The notes under the pieces are model-generated. The model was not told the DNA's origin, made no database searches, and saw only the letters and a list, made by a program, of their open reading frames with translations. This document shows positions 30,677-44,563 of a stretch of 64,000 nt of DNA, piece after piece. The DNA is taken from positions 1 through 64,000 of the forward strand of contig UZAE01012082.1 in NCBI GenBank assembly GCA_900617975.1, given 5' to 3'. This DNA comes from Rodentolepis nana. Its lineage: Eukaryota; Platyhelminthes; Cestoda; Cyclophyllidea; Hymenolepididae. A program made the translations under genes and the position numbers. Each line of letters begins with the position of its first letter. The first letter of the stretch is position 1.

Positions 30677-33448
30677 TTAATACAAGAAACATTCGATATC
30701 CGAGGTGGTGAATTCACTCACAAGTGGGTGAATGGCAATATATGCACTGTTTTCATGGAGGTATTTATGAAAGGCAGCCTATAACAGAAAGTAAGTTATT
30801 TAGAAATCCCTCGCGCTACTGGTAAGGTAATTAAGTAGTATAACGTACTCTATACTTAGTAGCACAACCGGTCATTTTCCCCGGTGGTGCTATTTCATTA
30901 AGGAGGAACTGTGCTTCAATTAGCATAAGACCGTAGATATAGGCAGTATGTCTCAAAGCTTTGCCCTCCTTGTGGCCAGTAGCTGATGCCAACTTATTCG
31001 TCCATAGGGGCAGATTTAACAGGTGATGTTTGCTGAGTAATCTCCGACCCTGAAGTCGAAGAAGATGGCGAATTAGGTAGATTGCTGCTGCACACTTTAG
31101 ACTAGCAGAACACTGGGATAGAGCCATTTCCATCAAGCCGAGCTCGAAGATGTATCGAGCTAGCAGAAAATACTGTAAAACGAAAAGAATCAGTAGGTGG
31201 AATGCATCGTTTTCTCCAGTAATGCTGAAGTAAAGGCAAATTTCAAACAATTTCTTAAATAATGACTATTTATAGAAAGGCAACTTTCGTCGTTTCATCG
31301 ACTGTTTAAAAGCAAGCTATCATGATGTTCATCAGGGTTGGCCACATGTTCGTTCGTTTTTTTTTCTCTCTAGGCTAGCCGTCAGGAGTAGAACACGTCC
31401 TAAAGCACCTAGCACCTTGGAGACAACCGGATAGATAGAAAGAAAGTATTGTGTAATCCTAATTCAAGTTTTTTTGGTATACTATCTACTATAAATTACC
31501 CATCTAATGGCTATGAATAGTAAATTCCAACTAAAACGGGTGACTAACCTTGCATTTTCTTTAACTAGCCTACAACTGTGTACTCGAAATACTATGAGCC
31601 AAGATATTTAATGTAAAACATATAGAACATCATTAACCTAAAAGACACAAAACTACTGTCTAACTTCATGCTAACAGTTGCGCAAATGTTATCACTTAAA
31701 TACGGGCAAGCTTTATGCAAGTGGGTAAGGTAGAAAGAACGTGAATGCAGAATACCGTATGAACATGACATTGGACTTCGTTAATATTTTAAACTACTCA
31801 GCAATCAGTTGGGAAATAACCACCCATGATTTTTATGAGACTCAATATTACTAAAAGGTGATTAAGTTTACCTCGTTTTCGCCGAGTTCTTTTAGCACTT
31901 CCAGTGATGCGGCGACTGCAAAGCCCAGAAAAGTGTGTGGAATTGGACTAACGAGATCATAATCAAGGACTTTAAATATCTTCAACTCCATCTCTGCCAT
32001 CTATAAATAAGTGATGGTAGTTATAATTTATTGAACTATAGTGGGACCTACATCACTGCATTGATATTTATTCATTGGCAGGCTACAAAGCTGGGTAAAA
32101 GTGACTTTTCGTCTCCGACAAGTAATCTTGGCCGCTATGGAAATCGCCACCATACCAAGAAGGTCGTAGTGATTTGGATCTACTAGCTTACGCCAGGTAT
32201 ATCGATCCACTAGTACAGTAGCCAGGTGTTCAGTTTCTGTACTGAAGCCAATATGTTGCTGAAGCTGAAGATTAGGTAGAGTTTAGATTACAGAATTCAA
32301 TACCCGAATCAACCGATTAAAGAGATCGGCCCGCCAATCTGATGATATGCAACTCATTGATGGACCGTTGGGGTTGTAGGTCGAAATGATCCTATCATCC
32401 TGAATCAGCTCATAATTCAAAATCTAAAAACTTAATTATGAAACATGCCAACACCAACACTTCTGAGATAGACATATGGTCCAACGGAAGCGGACTTTGA
32501 GCTTGGTTGGTGACCGTTTATATGAATGTGGTTGAGAGAATCCACATTCTTTCGCCTCCAGCCACCCATGAATGTGGTCATCAGTTCAAGAGTTTTGTTG
32601 TAAATGGCACAGCCGGTTTTAACCGCCGGTGCCTTGAGAATCGCATCTCTCCTGCTTTCATTTAATATTGTTTTGCCAGTTATATCTGAAATAAAAACTT
32701 GACAACCACCGAGTGATAAACATTTGAGGTCAAACAATAAATTCAACTCCAGATTTCAAGGTCCACCCATTTTTAACAGTACCTCCTATTGACTAGGAAG
32801 TGAATCAACAAGTGCCCATGGACCCGTTCCCAAAGTCACAGTTCCTTCTCTTTCCATTTTAGCACAGTAAACTGCCCACCTTTTCTCTGTAGAAGTCCTC
32901 TTCTATGCCGACAATTTGAATGGCTAATCGAATTTTTGCTATTATTATTATTATTATGCAAGAGCACTATCTAGCTCTTTTCTTTGATTTTCAGCCCTCT
33001 AATCTCACCACTGCGAATTGCTCTGCGTTTTGTTCCATTACTGGTCTTCTTCTTCCCGTCTTGTGACAACCGTGGTAAAATCCTGGAAAGAGAATAGTTG
33101 AACTAATTTTCTTGGACTGAAATCTTCTAATTGCTGCAAATGGATATGACCTGTGCTATTATTGTTATCCTGTGTAAAAATACAAATGTAATCAAACCAG
33201 GTAATATGGCATCTATTGGTGTTGCTTATATTTTCAAACTTTTCTTCCACAAATACTCACATCACAAAGCAAATTTTATCGAACTTACTATTCACAGACC
33301 TCTCAGAAGATCCACTGCGATTTGCCATCTGTACATCTAAAACAATGGTGTGGAACAAATAATTAATCCAAAGAGTAGTAATGAAAGAGATTAGAGAAGT
33401 AAGCCGAGCTTACATTCTATTATATTCGCATCATGAAGACGCAAGCCC
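30677..33448 (-). CDS. Cyclin-like gene 1 (A/B-type, most cyclin-like C domain), 5' end incomplete
   Basis: Exons (minus) are 33448-33414 (weak candidate), 32685 to about 32459, 32423-32304 (120 nt), 32264-32052 (213), 32000-31872 (129), 31172-30849 (324) and 30778-30677 (102 with TAA). The last five are supported by frame, splice sites and matching lengths in the paralogues. The first cyclin box is clear. It shows DWRADLFNRLIR in place of MRAxLVDWL, then TVLVDRYTW, LLGMVAISIAAKI (with the CDK-facing Lys) and the helix MELKIFKVLDYDLVSPIPHTFL. The second box shows YFLLARYIFELGLMEMAL and SLKCAAAIYLIRHLL. The usual Glu after AAK is replaced by a basic run (RRRK). I see no RxxL destruction box. 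A role as a CDK partner is possible but unproven. The first exon with ATG was not found. Confidence 0.8.
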
Positions 33449-34966
33449 CTAAGTGTCAGTGTTTTGAATTCTTCATTGAATAAACAAAACTAAGTATTAT
33501 TAAATACGAGTAATTCACATAAAAATGATAATGAGAGCTATGTAATTACTTGTTGGGTTCACTTTCTGTTTGAAGATATTCTCTCTAGACTGCACGAGGA
33601 AGGAGCTACATTGTGCTCAAATAACAAATACAATGCCGTTACTTTTCCGTTTGTGATTTACGTTCTATCCTCGGTCTCATTTTTTTGGTTTGCTTAAAAT
33701 TGAGCCGACAAGAAAGAGTCACTAACGTGCAGAGGATTGAGTGTCCTGTTTAAATTTCCTGATGTGAAGAAGAGTGCTGTTCAAGGGAATTTCAAACACA
33801 CATTGGTGAATTCTGATTGCAATTCAACAAATTTATCGATCGAAATAAACATTCAGTATGATATTGCCTCATTCCTTACATTTAAACACCGAAATCTAAC
33901 TCTAAATTAGCCAAAAGAAATGACGTCCTAACGATATCAGGGCAACCAACCTCTAACTCAGTCCTCTTGTTCGATTAATCCCAAAAAACAAAAGATATCC
34001 AGTGAAGAGATCTTATTGTAAATATGGAAAAAAACTTCTTCCATTGGCACAAAAAAGGCCCAATAGGTGTTAATTACTTAAATACCTTCCTTTACAACCG
34101 CGTTTTCACTTATTTGCCTTAGTTGGAAATAGATACGCGTACTCCGATATACTCTATCTATCTCACAAATTTCTTTATAATGAGTGGCTTTATGATTTTG
34201 CTTCACTTTTTAACTTCACTGCATACGATTACAAGGTTCGTTCATTACAACTATATTCTCTAGGTAATAAAAAATTCTGTCTTGTAAATCAATACTTTGG
34301 TAAGATGTCGTGTCTGATTTACTCTGGCTTGACAGGACGCAGGCAGGCTCGCAGTATGGTTCCTGCTGAGGTGATGAGGAATTCGGAACCGGCTGGTCGT
34401 ATCAAATCGATATAATGATCCGTACTGGCCCCAATAACAAAGTAGTAGGTTTTGGCTCTCTGATAATCTTGAAAGGTGATTCATGCATATATGGGGAGAC
34501 TTTGCTAAATTAATAAAATGTCTTGAAGAATCCGAGCTCTTGTTTTCCGTCCCTTCTGGTTTTGAGTTAGCATTTTGCTGACATCTAGAACTTTGTGGGA
34601 GAACTATGCCTCCTCATTAGTCGCATAAAACTAACTTACAAATGATCTGATTGCTGGAAATTAATCTTTTGCCTATAAATGGCTAATCATTTTTATATTG
34701 ATTGACCGAACTTGGAAAATAATATGAATATGGAATATGAACCAAGGTATGGCCAGAATTTGGCAATGAGGGAAAACTACATTTCAAATCTCTAATAAGA
34801 CATACGTAAATGTGTTTGCGGTTATTCTTCCTCAAGCATTTAAATAAATGTTCATTTTTACATAATAAAAGGATATTTGAAAGGTGTATCACTTTTTAAT
34901 GTTCAAGAAATGAAAATGCACATGTCATAGTACTGATATGATATACAGGTTTCTGAAATCTCTACT
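33449..34966. other. Spacer between cyclin-like genes 1 and 2
   Basis: The missing first exon of gene 1 should lie here or slightly above. ATTAAA in minus orientation at 34895-34900 is a plausible poly(A) signal about 70 nt below the stop of gene 2. The open frames at 34260-34484 and 34683-34892 have no domain. Confidence 0.45.
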
Positions 34967-37900
34967 TCATTCTTCATCCAAACTTGGGAGCTTTTCAAGC
35001 CTCGCTATTCCGAAGTAGGCATCTGACTTGAATTTGTTGTAAGCAGCCTGTGCAAGAAAATAAGAGAGTAGCATTAATTGCTTGCTAAGTGATTACAAGT
35101 TTTGGCTTTAAACTGATGGGAACTAACCATAAATGGCTCGGGACAGTTCTTGGTATAGGCAGGAATGGGGTTCTGTGAAACTTTCTTAGCCTGCACGAGC
35201 ATTTTCTTGTATATTTGAGCTGCACTCCGAACTTGGTCATTGTAGCAGAGTTGGAGGACTTCTTGCATCTCATAACTCATAGGCGACATCCTATGATAAA
35301 TGCATCTAGTTCGTGGGTCATGTTTTTCATCAAATGAGCAGTCACAGAATTTTCTGAAAAGCTCTCGCACACAGCAGAGCACTCCAGCACATTTAACTCG
35401 TGCTGAATACTTAACTAGTCCGATATTCAGGGCACCAAGATCGAGGAGATATAAACACAAGGCCACAAACTAAAATAAAAAGGAAATAAATGGTAATTTA
35501 GTGAAGTTTTCGTTAGTGTTTTTCTCTCTTTTCAGCTACAAATTGCAAGCATATACAAAGCCCTATCTAAAGGTAACTCATACATTTTACTATTCAACTT
35601 AGTCTTGTATCACATTAAATGTTGCACAGATGATACTGAAAGGTATTTATACTGTAAAATCCCCTACTGCCATGGTGAAATAGAATTTTTTATTTCCATT
35701 TACCTTTTTCCATACACTCATTTCGAAGTCTGGCATGACCTGGAGACAATGAAGGAGATAGAAGTGTGGAATTAGCTTTTTGAAATCTCTACGAACAAAT
35801 TCGCATTCAAATTTGCACAAGGCTTTCCAGATCTACAAATACAGGAAAGTAAGTTGAAATCATCAACGAAAAAATCTTACAAAAAAAATATTTAAGATGG
35901 AACAAACCTCTTCCATAGTGAACATTTCCTTGCAAAATTCATGAACTCCTTTAATGATGTCCTTGAGCACAATTCCTTTTTTTGTCATCTTTATCGCTGA
36001 TATTAGGCTAACAGTCGCAATTTTTAAATAATCTCTTGGTTTTATTTCCCTATTGATCCAAGTAAAGGAATCCAGAAGGAGGGTAGCAATGTGGAGGGCA
36101 GTCACATCGGTATCAAAAAGAACTTGCATCTATAACGAAAGTCATTACTGTAGATTTATGTATTCATAAGTTCGTCTCACGATAAACAGGTAAATCGTCC
36201 ATGGTAAACCAGAAAAATCTGGAAGAATTCATGCTTTGAAACACGTGTATCTTATACCATTCTGCCACAGGCACACGTTGTCTGATATGTACACTATCCT
36301 AATTGTTAAAAGGTGATTTTTAATCAGTTCCTCTTCAAACGAACAGTCCACTAGTATGCCTTAATTTTGTATCTGCATCACAATTCCACTTACTTTCATG
36401 ATATGCTAACAAGAATAACAGTGCTTAAGAAATATGCACTCTTATGAGTTGGCAAAACGTGATGCCTTCGCATTTACATCCTTACACCGCCTATATAAAC
36501 AGCTGGGTATTGTTTTTTTTCATATATTTGAGTTCTATGTTTAAAAGCTTCGAGGACTTACTCCGGTCATCCAGTCAACAACAGCTGCACGCATCAAAGG
36601 GGTTAGCATAAATTCACTTGAAGTGGGGGACAGATACGTTTTGACAAACTCTTCATCCGCTTTAGCATCTTCAGCGGTAAACTAAAAGCAAAAATAAGGC
36701 AAAATAAGAATACTTAAGATTGAATTAATTTTGAAGCAGTAATTTTCTTTAGTAAAATATTGCAATACCGGGGGTAAGTTATACACTTTGAGAAAGTCGT
36801 CAATGGTTTTTGAGCCTCTGGGATTTCTGGCTCGAATGTAACGAACTCGTTGTCCGCCCATTCCATGGCCACACTCTAAAATTGTAATTGATATTATTAA
36901 CTCAGAGGTGGGAAAGTCTGCCTACCATTACGCAAGATGTCTAAGGCTTGATGAACAGTTATAGTATATAGCTTAAAAGAACTTTAGATCTCATTAAGAT
37001 ATACCCGATTTCACTACTTTATGTTTTTTCAGTAAATTTGAGAGTTCATAAGCTGGCATACATTCATTAGCTAAAATGCACAAGTGAACCATAGTCTAGT
37101 GAATGCGAAACATAAGTGAGAGACCAATCCACTTTATTCAAATGGAAAACCTACACAAATAATCTGTTGCAGAAGTTAAACGCATAAGATCTGAAACATA
37201 TTGACATACGTCCATTATACATAAACAACTTTATTTCAGAGGTAAAGTAAGGAAGGTAAATTCCTACTAAATTAAAACCATGGTATCTGTTTTAAATGAA
37301 AGGTCCTTTAGATGTTTGAAATGAAAGAAAAAAACCTTAAATAATAAGCAATTAATATTTGAGTTTAACTTAACAGCTAATGAATGCGTTTGCTAAATAG
37401 CAATAAGGGGTTAAGATTTTTATAAACATTTTGTGATTGAAATAGCCTACCTCTCGTTTCTGGCATTCCGGGAATCATTGGAAGTTCGAGTTCAGCGCGT
37501 GTTCCTTCAAAATATATAATTTAATCAATAAGGTTGCATGACTGGAAGCAACATTCGCTTTCAAGCCAACATTATCTGTTAGAATCCCATGATAAATGAC
37601 CCGACAATTTCTAACGCTTGGGTATAGCCGCCAACTGTAATTTGAATTTTTAAAGCTCGTTAGATACCATTGCCACCGGTATCAATGAATTATATTTCTT
37701 AATGCCTTATTAATAACTTTTACTCTTGATAAAATAGATTGAATAGACCAATTTCCTGGTTGGCCATATATATCCTTGAAACCTTCTTACTCACTCTGGT
37801 GTGTGTGTGTGTAGAATAATGATATTTCGACTAGAATTAATAATTATGGGATTTCTTTCAATTAGTGCTGAAAGGTAAAGCCTATTCAGAAATAATAGTT

Positions 37901-38334
37901 TGGAAAATACTAAATGAAAAGACGATAAAATGAGTAGTCAAAGCTGTGCACCACAACTTAAATGAATCAAATAAATGATATCCACAAGTTTTGAAATATA
38001 TGAATGTGTACTCAACTCATCAGAGAATAGGCTAAAAAATTAATTTGATTCAATAAACATAATAATATGTAAACCTCGATTGAAATCAAAACAATTAGAA
38101 AGCTTTTGTATTAAGTGTATCATATAATAATTTTTCACTAAAATGCAAATAAATAGGCCAAAAAGTGTAAAAGATCTTCATTACCAAGTACTTTGAATGG
38201 AACGGGCTCCTTTGGTATATTTCGACACATAGTAATATTAGAATTTTCTTATGAAAAGTGAAAAAAAACTTTAATTTTAGTGCCTTTTTTAAGACAAAAT
38301 TTGACCAATTTTTACTACCTGTTAATTCATTCAT
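34967..38334 (-). CDS. Cyclin-like gene 2 (keeps the MRAxxVDW motif)
   Basis: Exons (minus) are 38334-38319 (candidate ATG exon, MNELT), 37504-37451 (54, phase-1 symmetric), 36875-36769 (107), 36681-36562 (120), 36129-35908 (222), 35832-35704 (129), 35469-35128 (342) and 35047-34967 (81 with TGA). Frame is kept throughout, predicting 356 aa. The 120-nt exon carries LMRAAVVDWMTG, a near-canonical cyclin-box start, then ATLLLDSFTW and the helix LKIATVSLISAIKM. The second box is FVALCLYLLDLGALN and VKCAGVLCCVRELFRKFCDC, with a cysteine-rich insertion unlike normal cyclins. The final exon AAYNKFKSDAYF is shared by genes 1, 4 and 5. The first exon is the weakest part of the model; the five exons from 36681 down are strong. 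Confidence 0.78.
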
Positions 38335-39912
38335 TTGATCATCTAAAATTATAAGTAAAATCCTCGAGGAACATTTTGAGTTAAATATGTAGCATTAGAT
38401 AAATTACAACAATCTTACCGATTAATTCAATTGCATTAACTTTTTCCAAAGCTAAACGTGAATACAAAGATTTTAGCGAACCTATACTCTTTCCTATTTG
38501 TTCGAAAAATGCTTTTTCGGAATCTTCAAATAGCAATGGCTGAATGTGGTATTAAACTTTAAAATTCGATGAAATCATTCATTGAACTTCACATATTGAC
38601 TGTCCTGACTCCGCGTAGAAACCAGGAGGGCCTCAGTGGAAGACAGTTTTATCGGAGAACTTTAATCACATACTTTTACAATTGGTACTGTTCTCCTGAA
38701 CTGAGATTTCAACTTTAAAAACCCCGCCCATTAGATCAAACATTCTCTAACTAAATAGATAAGACCAAAATGCTGCTTGCCAGTATTGAATAGTGTAATT
38801 GAATAGATGTTGGAGGGAGCGATCATACTATTGGTAAACTCAGAATTTTAGTACTTATAGGTAAGCAGCAAACATTTATACTAAGCCTCTAAAATTAAGG
38901 GAGGTCTAAGTTAGATATAAATATATAGGCTGCCTTTGGCCGGTAAATACTTACAGTGCAGTAAGCGGAATTTGGTCATAGTCAAAAATTTATATAATGA
39001 GGCATAAAGGCAGATTTTTTAAACTGAAATATTCCTATTCAAATATTTTTTTGAAAAAAATAATTATTTTTTGCCAAATTTAAGTTGGTAAGTCTTTTTT
39101 TAGAAATATTGAAACATTAGCAATTAAAATTAAATGCAATATCATAAATTCTTGCAAAAACATCTCAAATTTCCTCTTATATTTTAATTCACCTCTCAGT
39201 ATTAATAAATCCACATTTTTAAAAATGCTGCTAATTGGTGTTCTTAATTAGAGTTAGAAGTGCTTAAATCCACGGTTATCGACAACAAATATTTCGATTT
39301 TATTAAGGGTAAACGCTTCTCAAAGTTTCATTTTAATTTCCAAACTTTTAACCATACATAGGAATAGTGCTAATATTGATTTAAGTGATGCCTTTTAATT
39401 ACTCAATGTTTACATGAAATCGGTAAATATCACAATAGAATTGGAAATCCCTTTTATGCCAGCAATTCCTTTTATAAATCACAGAATTCGTAAAGAGAGT
39501 GCGGTAAAGAGAAAGGACTATTTGACCCATTTTTTGAAATTGATTGCAATAAACTGAATAGAGGCAAAAGCGGACCTCGACGTTCATTCCCATTTTCCCT
39601 AGCACAATTCTTCCTCTTAAGGGAAGTCTCGAAACGAGTTCGCTTATGCAAAGGAAACCAATCCTCTTGTTGCATCGTTAGAAACACTTCCATTGCGTAA
39701 ACTGCCGAACAATTTAATGTCGTTTTAAGTCTTAAAAGGAAAAGGTTGCTTGAAACAGCACATATCAGACTATAATTTTAGAAGTGAAATCGGACGCCGT
39801 TTGTACCTCTTCAAAGTATTTAATAAAAGAGTCGGAAATGTCCTTCGAGTAGAGAAGAGAATCCCATAGACTAAATATCCATGATCAATTTCAAAATCAT
39901 TTCTCTTTCACC

Positions 39913-39948
<36 letters not shown>

Positions 39949-40964
39949 TTTTAATTAACGATGTTCAATCAAAAGTTGGCTATGAAATATAATTATGCAA
40001 TAATTCAAGCTGAAAGTCAGTCGTGCACATTTTAGATGGGAAAAAGTTGGCATCATTAATTATTAAGAAATCCATTCAAGTCGGTATTTAAATTACTGAG
40101 TAGTTTATGAATAACTTTACTTTCTATTAAACGGTGTATTATTTTATGACAAAATAGAATTACTAAAACAATTAATTGTCAAATGGAAAATTAATTGGAA
40201 TTACAAACCGTTAAATTTTTCAAGTTCGGAAATAGTCATTTTATCTTGAATCCTATTTTACAAACGAATTTTATGGAACGTTGACTTGCTATTAAAACAA
40301 CATGTACAAATTACGCTAATTAACAACTGTTGGCAATTACATTAGAGGCAGAAAATCGATAATGTATCTTAACATACTGTGTGTCAAATAGCTTCATGAC
40401 TAAGCAAACTTATTGCTATGAGATAAGTGCTATAATATCTTTACATGTAATATTTGGTAGATTTGAGTAACCTTAATGTAAGTCAATAATTTTTTTGCAA
40501 ACTATTAAGCATTGAATTAAGGTTGAGATTGCAGAATCAGTCTATTAAAAATAAGCAGTCCTACACAGGTGCGATGGGGATGCTATGGAAAGAAGGGAGC
40601 ACAATAAGAATTTAGAATCATATAAAGTGAGAAGTTTATTATTTAAGATGGACAAACTAAATTAGTTCTGTCAAAAGCTGATAATTTTTAATAGATATGG
40701 AACATAAGACAATTCTTTTTATACCAACAGCCATAGAGGAATTAGTATTTACTTCCTCTATGATTATCCAAATAAAGTAATAATATTGGCTTAGTTTCTA
40801 ACACTCATTAAAACCGATCAATTCAGTTTCACAGCACTAACCAGTAATGCTTAATAATCACATCATTGCTCTTAATTTGCTTTATTATTTCTAAAGGATT
40901 CATCTTATTACCCGAGAGCTTTTTTCAGAATTGCTTCGATCGGAAAACAACAGGAAAAATTTTT
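38335..40964. other. Intergenic DNA between cyclin-like genes 2 and 3, part 1
   Basis: A (TA)n tract lies at about 39914-39948. The open frames at 39399-39605 and 39472-39693 overlap on the minus strand and have no domain or splice context. No gene was recognised. Confidence 0.45.
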
Positions 40965-41016
40965 ATGCAGTAGATGCTAATGATAACCATCATAAAGCCT
41001 GCTACTTGATATAATA
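40965..41016 (+). mobile_element. Tail-only LINE/SINE relic
   Basis: The stretch gatgctaatgataaccatca followed by taaagcctgctacttgatat matches only the shared 3' tail of the LINE and SINE families. The 'cataaagcctg' spelling is closer to the LINE copies than to the SINEs (aaaacgcctg), so it is probably an extremely 5'-truncated LINE insert. Confidence 0.6.
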
Positions 41017-42665
41017 ATTTTTGTACAGTCTAAAGTTTGTTTCAATATAGATGCAGTTTTGTGATAACAATTCTCTATTCACTAAAATAATAATGATCTG
41101 CTTTATGGGTCTGGACATAATGATCGAATTATATCTTGTTTGACTTAAGTGAAACCAAAATGATCCTATCTCGGCATCTACCAAGAGAGGATTCGGGACC
41201 GGAAATGCATCCTGAATATATTCCATTTACCTGAAAGGTTCCCCCACTTTATTCTCAACCATAACTACATTCTGCATGCATGATTCCCAAAATTTTATCA
41301 CAAGACTTTTGACAAAACAGAACCCAATAGTATAACCTTCAATAGGAAAACAAGATACCTAAATAGCTTTCGTCTTTATTTCTGGAAGAGGGATCTGTCA
41401 TCCTTGGGGCTAAGTTTAATCATTCCTATCAAATTCATGCCCATACCGTTATTTGATAAGAGATCATTGCGGACCGGTACGATCTAGAGGTATAATTTAT
41501 TCTAGTCAGCAATAGAGGTGGTAGGGTTCAAGTCTCTCGAACGAGGGGATTTAAAGTGTCTTTCCTCCAGTCAAGAGAGATGCTTCTAACACCTCGTCTA
41601 ATGGATATAAAAATTTTGAAAAAAAATCACACGTGAAGTTAAATATGCGAGGTATCGATATAGAAACTACTCTGCTACAGTTCTAGATTTTCCTCGGCTT
41701 TCAAGTTACTAACTATGTAGTAGTTATGTTTCAAATGTGACAATTGATCAATGAATTATATTAAACCTATGTTGACTTTGGACGTTTCCCCTATTGGAAT
41801 AATTTTATGCTAAATGCAAATTTTCCTTTTCTCTTCAGTTAACGCCCCAAATTGGCTATCAAAGTATTGTACAAATAAATGGCGGCTGTTACACTACTTA
41901 ATGGCTTGAACTAGTAATCTTCCAATTTTCTAAGAAGTCTGAATTTTGTTTAAAAAAAAACGTTAGTGAGCTGAAGAATTGTCGAAATTTTGTTTTACTT
42001 CATAAAGGAAAAGCTGTGGGTGTACCTTTAGACGCTTAATCATTCGAGAGCTTGTCAAGCTATTGACATACTATAAAGTTAAGAAACCACGTGTTCCTGG
42101 AAAATATTGGCCATCCATTATGAGTTAAATGCGCCCTTCAGTTGATATATTACTGCTAGGAACTGTTGCTCAAGCGTCAACTCAACGCGTTTTATAACAG
42201 CTTAGGAGACAGCAGCATAATAATGCCGAAGTACAACTGCAATTTCATTTGAACACTCCGTTGTGTGTGTTCCACCAATTTTCCATTTTTATGAATAATT
42301 CAATTCTATTTTGGAAGATAACCTCCTTATTAGCCTATAATTATGATGGGTTTGGCCATCGCCAACTTGAGATGATGGGAGCACATGGGTTAGAGCAACA
42401 CCAATATCTGAATCCCATGTCTGAATGGCTTTGTTTTTAAAACCGATTAAATGACAGGCAAATCCTGACACTTTTCAGCATGCAGCATACAAATTTCAGA
42501 GATTAATACAACTAACGTATTTGTATGCTAATGTGCTCAATTCGTAAGCAAAGATATTATTCAGGTTAAACCTACGCTGATATATTTAGTGGAAGCAAAA
42601 CGAAGTCGTCTCACTTCCAGGATAAATAAGATTTTATATAGGCTATTAAATGAATCCTAAGCAAA
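41017..42665. other. Intergenic DNA between cyclin-like genes 2 and 3, part 2
   Basis: No gene was recognised. The open frames 41002-41226 (minus) and 42249-42440 (plus) lack domains. The right edge ends at the poly(A) signal of gene 3. Confidence 0.45.
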
Positions 42666-42671
42666 TTTATT
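42666..42671 (-). terminator. Poly(A) signal AATAAA of cyclin-like gene 3
   Basis: AATAAA on the minus strand lies about 56 nt after the stop codon of gene 3, the usual range for a cleavage signal. Confidence 0.5.
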
Positions 42672-42726
42672 TTTTTTGTGGATAATACACAATGAAAATG
42701 AAGTCATATTGGATAGTTAAGAAGGG

Positions 42727-44563
42727 TTAGAGACCTTCTTTGAAATTCCCCAGAATCTCCAGTTTCTTCAAATCTTCCCGATCAAAGCTGCTTATTTTAG
42801 ATTCTATTGCTATCCTATCGTGGCAGTTAGCCACGTATGCACCAAAGATCATCTAAAATGAAACAAGAACATCAAAAACTGTTTGCTGCACAAAAGCGAC
42901 TTCAATTCTAGGAGCAAACTAACTGAATATTTGGCCGGATCTTCTTTGTTCCAGAATGCGGGAACGCAGATTTCATTGACACTCAAAAGAGTCTTCCCAT
43001 ATTCGTAACCGATACGTTTTAATTCTTTAGTTTCTTTGGAACCAGAAAGTTGAACAAATATTTTTGGCCAGAGAGCTGACACACGGTGCACGCAACCGAC
43101 TACTGAGAAAGTGCAGCTACAGTGTAGTTTGAGAATGAAACGAATGAACCAAATTGCCGCAGCACATCTAAGACGTGGGGAGTATTTCCGGAGGTTAGCA
43201 TTTTTCAGATTCAAATCCAGAATGTAGTTACATGCGTGCTTGGCCTGAAATAATAAATCAGATTAAATATTTACAGTGCATACAATGCGTAAATATCAAA
43301 GATTCTCAAAGTACCCATTTAAGTAACTCTGGTGTGTATTCATGAAGACCCCATAAAAATATCTCAAGCCAACGGAGCGTTGTTGGGAAGTTGATATTTT
43401 GGCAGACACTGTCGCTGATATGCTCAATATCTATAAGCTAAAGGCAAATATATGATTGAATTACGAAAACCTACTTTCGATCGTGAAACTGTTAATCCAA
43501 CAGCGTGTGCAAGTTTAGAGAAATCCAATTCGATAGAGTTATCAGGGTCTTGAGTTTCTTTTGCCAACGTAATACAACCGAGTACCAGTTTGTTATTTGG
43601 CACAATAGTACACCTATTCGCAGCGAAATAAAGTTCCACAAGGCCAGACGCCCGATGAGCAATACCCATTGGAAGATTCAACCAAGAACAGTTCTTAAAA
43701 AGGAAAGTATTGTTTTGAAATTCATTTCGCACTCATTTACTCATTAAATTTAGGCTTTTTACCAGAATAATTTTATCCATTAGGGTGTCATATAATTGCC
43801 GTTCAACGTCAAGCTGAGTATTTTCCACAGTAATTATAGAATCCATATATGATTTGTCCAATTCACTTTCCTGCTCTATAATCTAAAATGAGTAAAATAT
43901 GTCATATTGAAAAGGAGAAGAAATTTAGCTATTACCTTTATGAAATTTTTAACGTCGCCGATGCATATCTTGTCGGACTGAATATTAAACGTTGGCGATT
44001 CAACATCCTGACTCGTAGGTAAAGTATCTTTATGGAATTGCTCAACAGTTTTGCATATATCTAACCGATTCTCAATCGAAATGTTCTTTAAATTATGTTC
44101 GGGTTGGAGACCAAAGACCAAATTTAGTGAATTCTTGGATGGCGAGGTTTTATTTTCTAAAAGTCATTCAAGATTATTTAAGGAGGGAGGGAGGGGGAGG
44201 GTTAGGAGATAGATATGTTCTTGTTGATCAAAATAAAACTATATTATAACACCTAAACTTGTTCGTATTCGAAAATATTCTTTTAAAAAATTAATCCAAC
44301 GATATACCCTTAGAATGAAATCGCTTATTTACTTTAAGGTATCAATTAATATGGCTAAAATATAGAGATAGTTGACATTTTGGGTTAAATAAAGTTTATA
44401 AAAGTCTACCAACAATAATACTCTGTACTTTTTAAAATACTTACCATCTTTTTCATCACTGGTTTCATATGAATCACTACAAAATATTCATTGAATTACA
44501 TTATAATTCACTTATGTTAGCTTACACTTCCATCGGTTCTTCATATCTTTGGTTCTCACCCAT
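42727..44563 (-). CDS. Cyclin-like gene 3 (complete model, eight exons)
   Basis: Exons (minus) are 44563-44526 (ATG, MGENQRYEEPMEV), 44476-44445 (32), 44156-43936 (221), 43882-43763 (120), 43693-43471 (223), 43430-43315 (116), 43244-42924 (321) and 42852-42727 (126 with TAA). The frame closes exactly, giving 398 aa. The first box is strongly eroded: LYDTLMDKIIL stands where MRAxLVDWL is expected. It is followed by ASGLVELYFAANRCTI and LVLGCITLAKE, which retains Lys and Glu. The second box is AKHACNYILDLNLKNANL and LRCAAAIWFIRFILKL, then a Cys-containing stretch and ALWPKIFVQLSG. The exon 5 donor is the less usual TAG|GTTTTC and its boundary is shifted 1 nt relative to paralogues, with the next exon compensating. 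Expression and function are unknown. Confidence 0.78.

Noticed and set aside
41500..41560. A tRNA-like stretch (gggttcaagtctctcgaacg).
   Set aside because: No paired acceptor stem, D arm or anticodon arm could be drawn around it.
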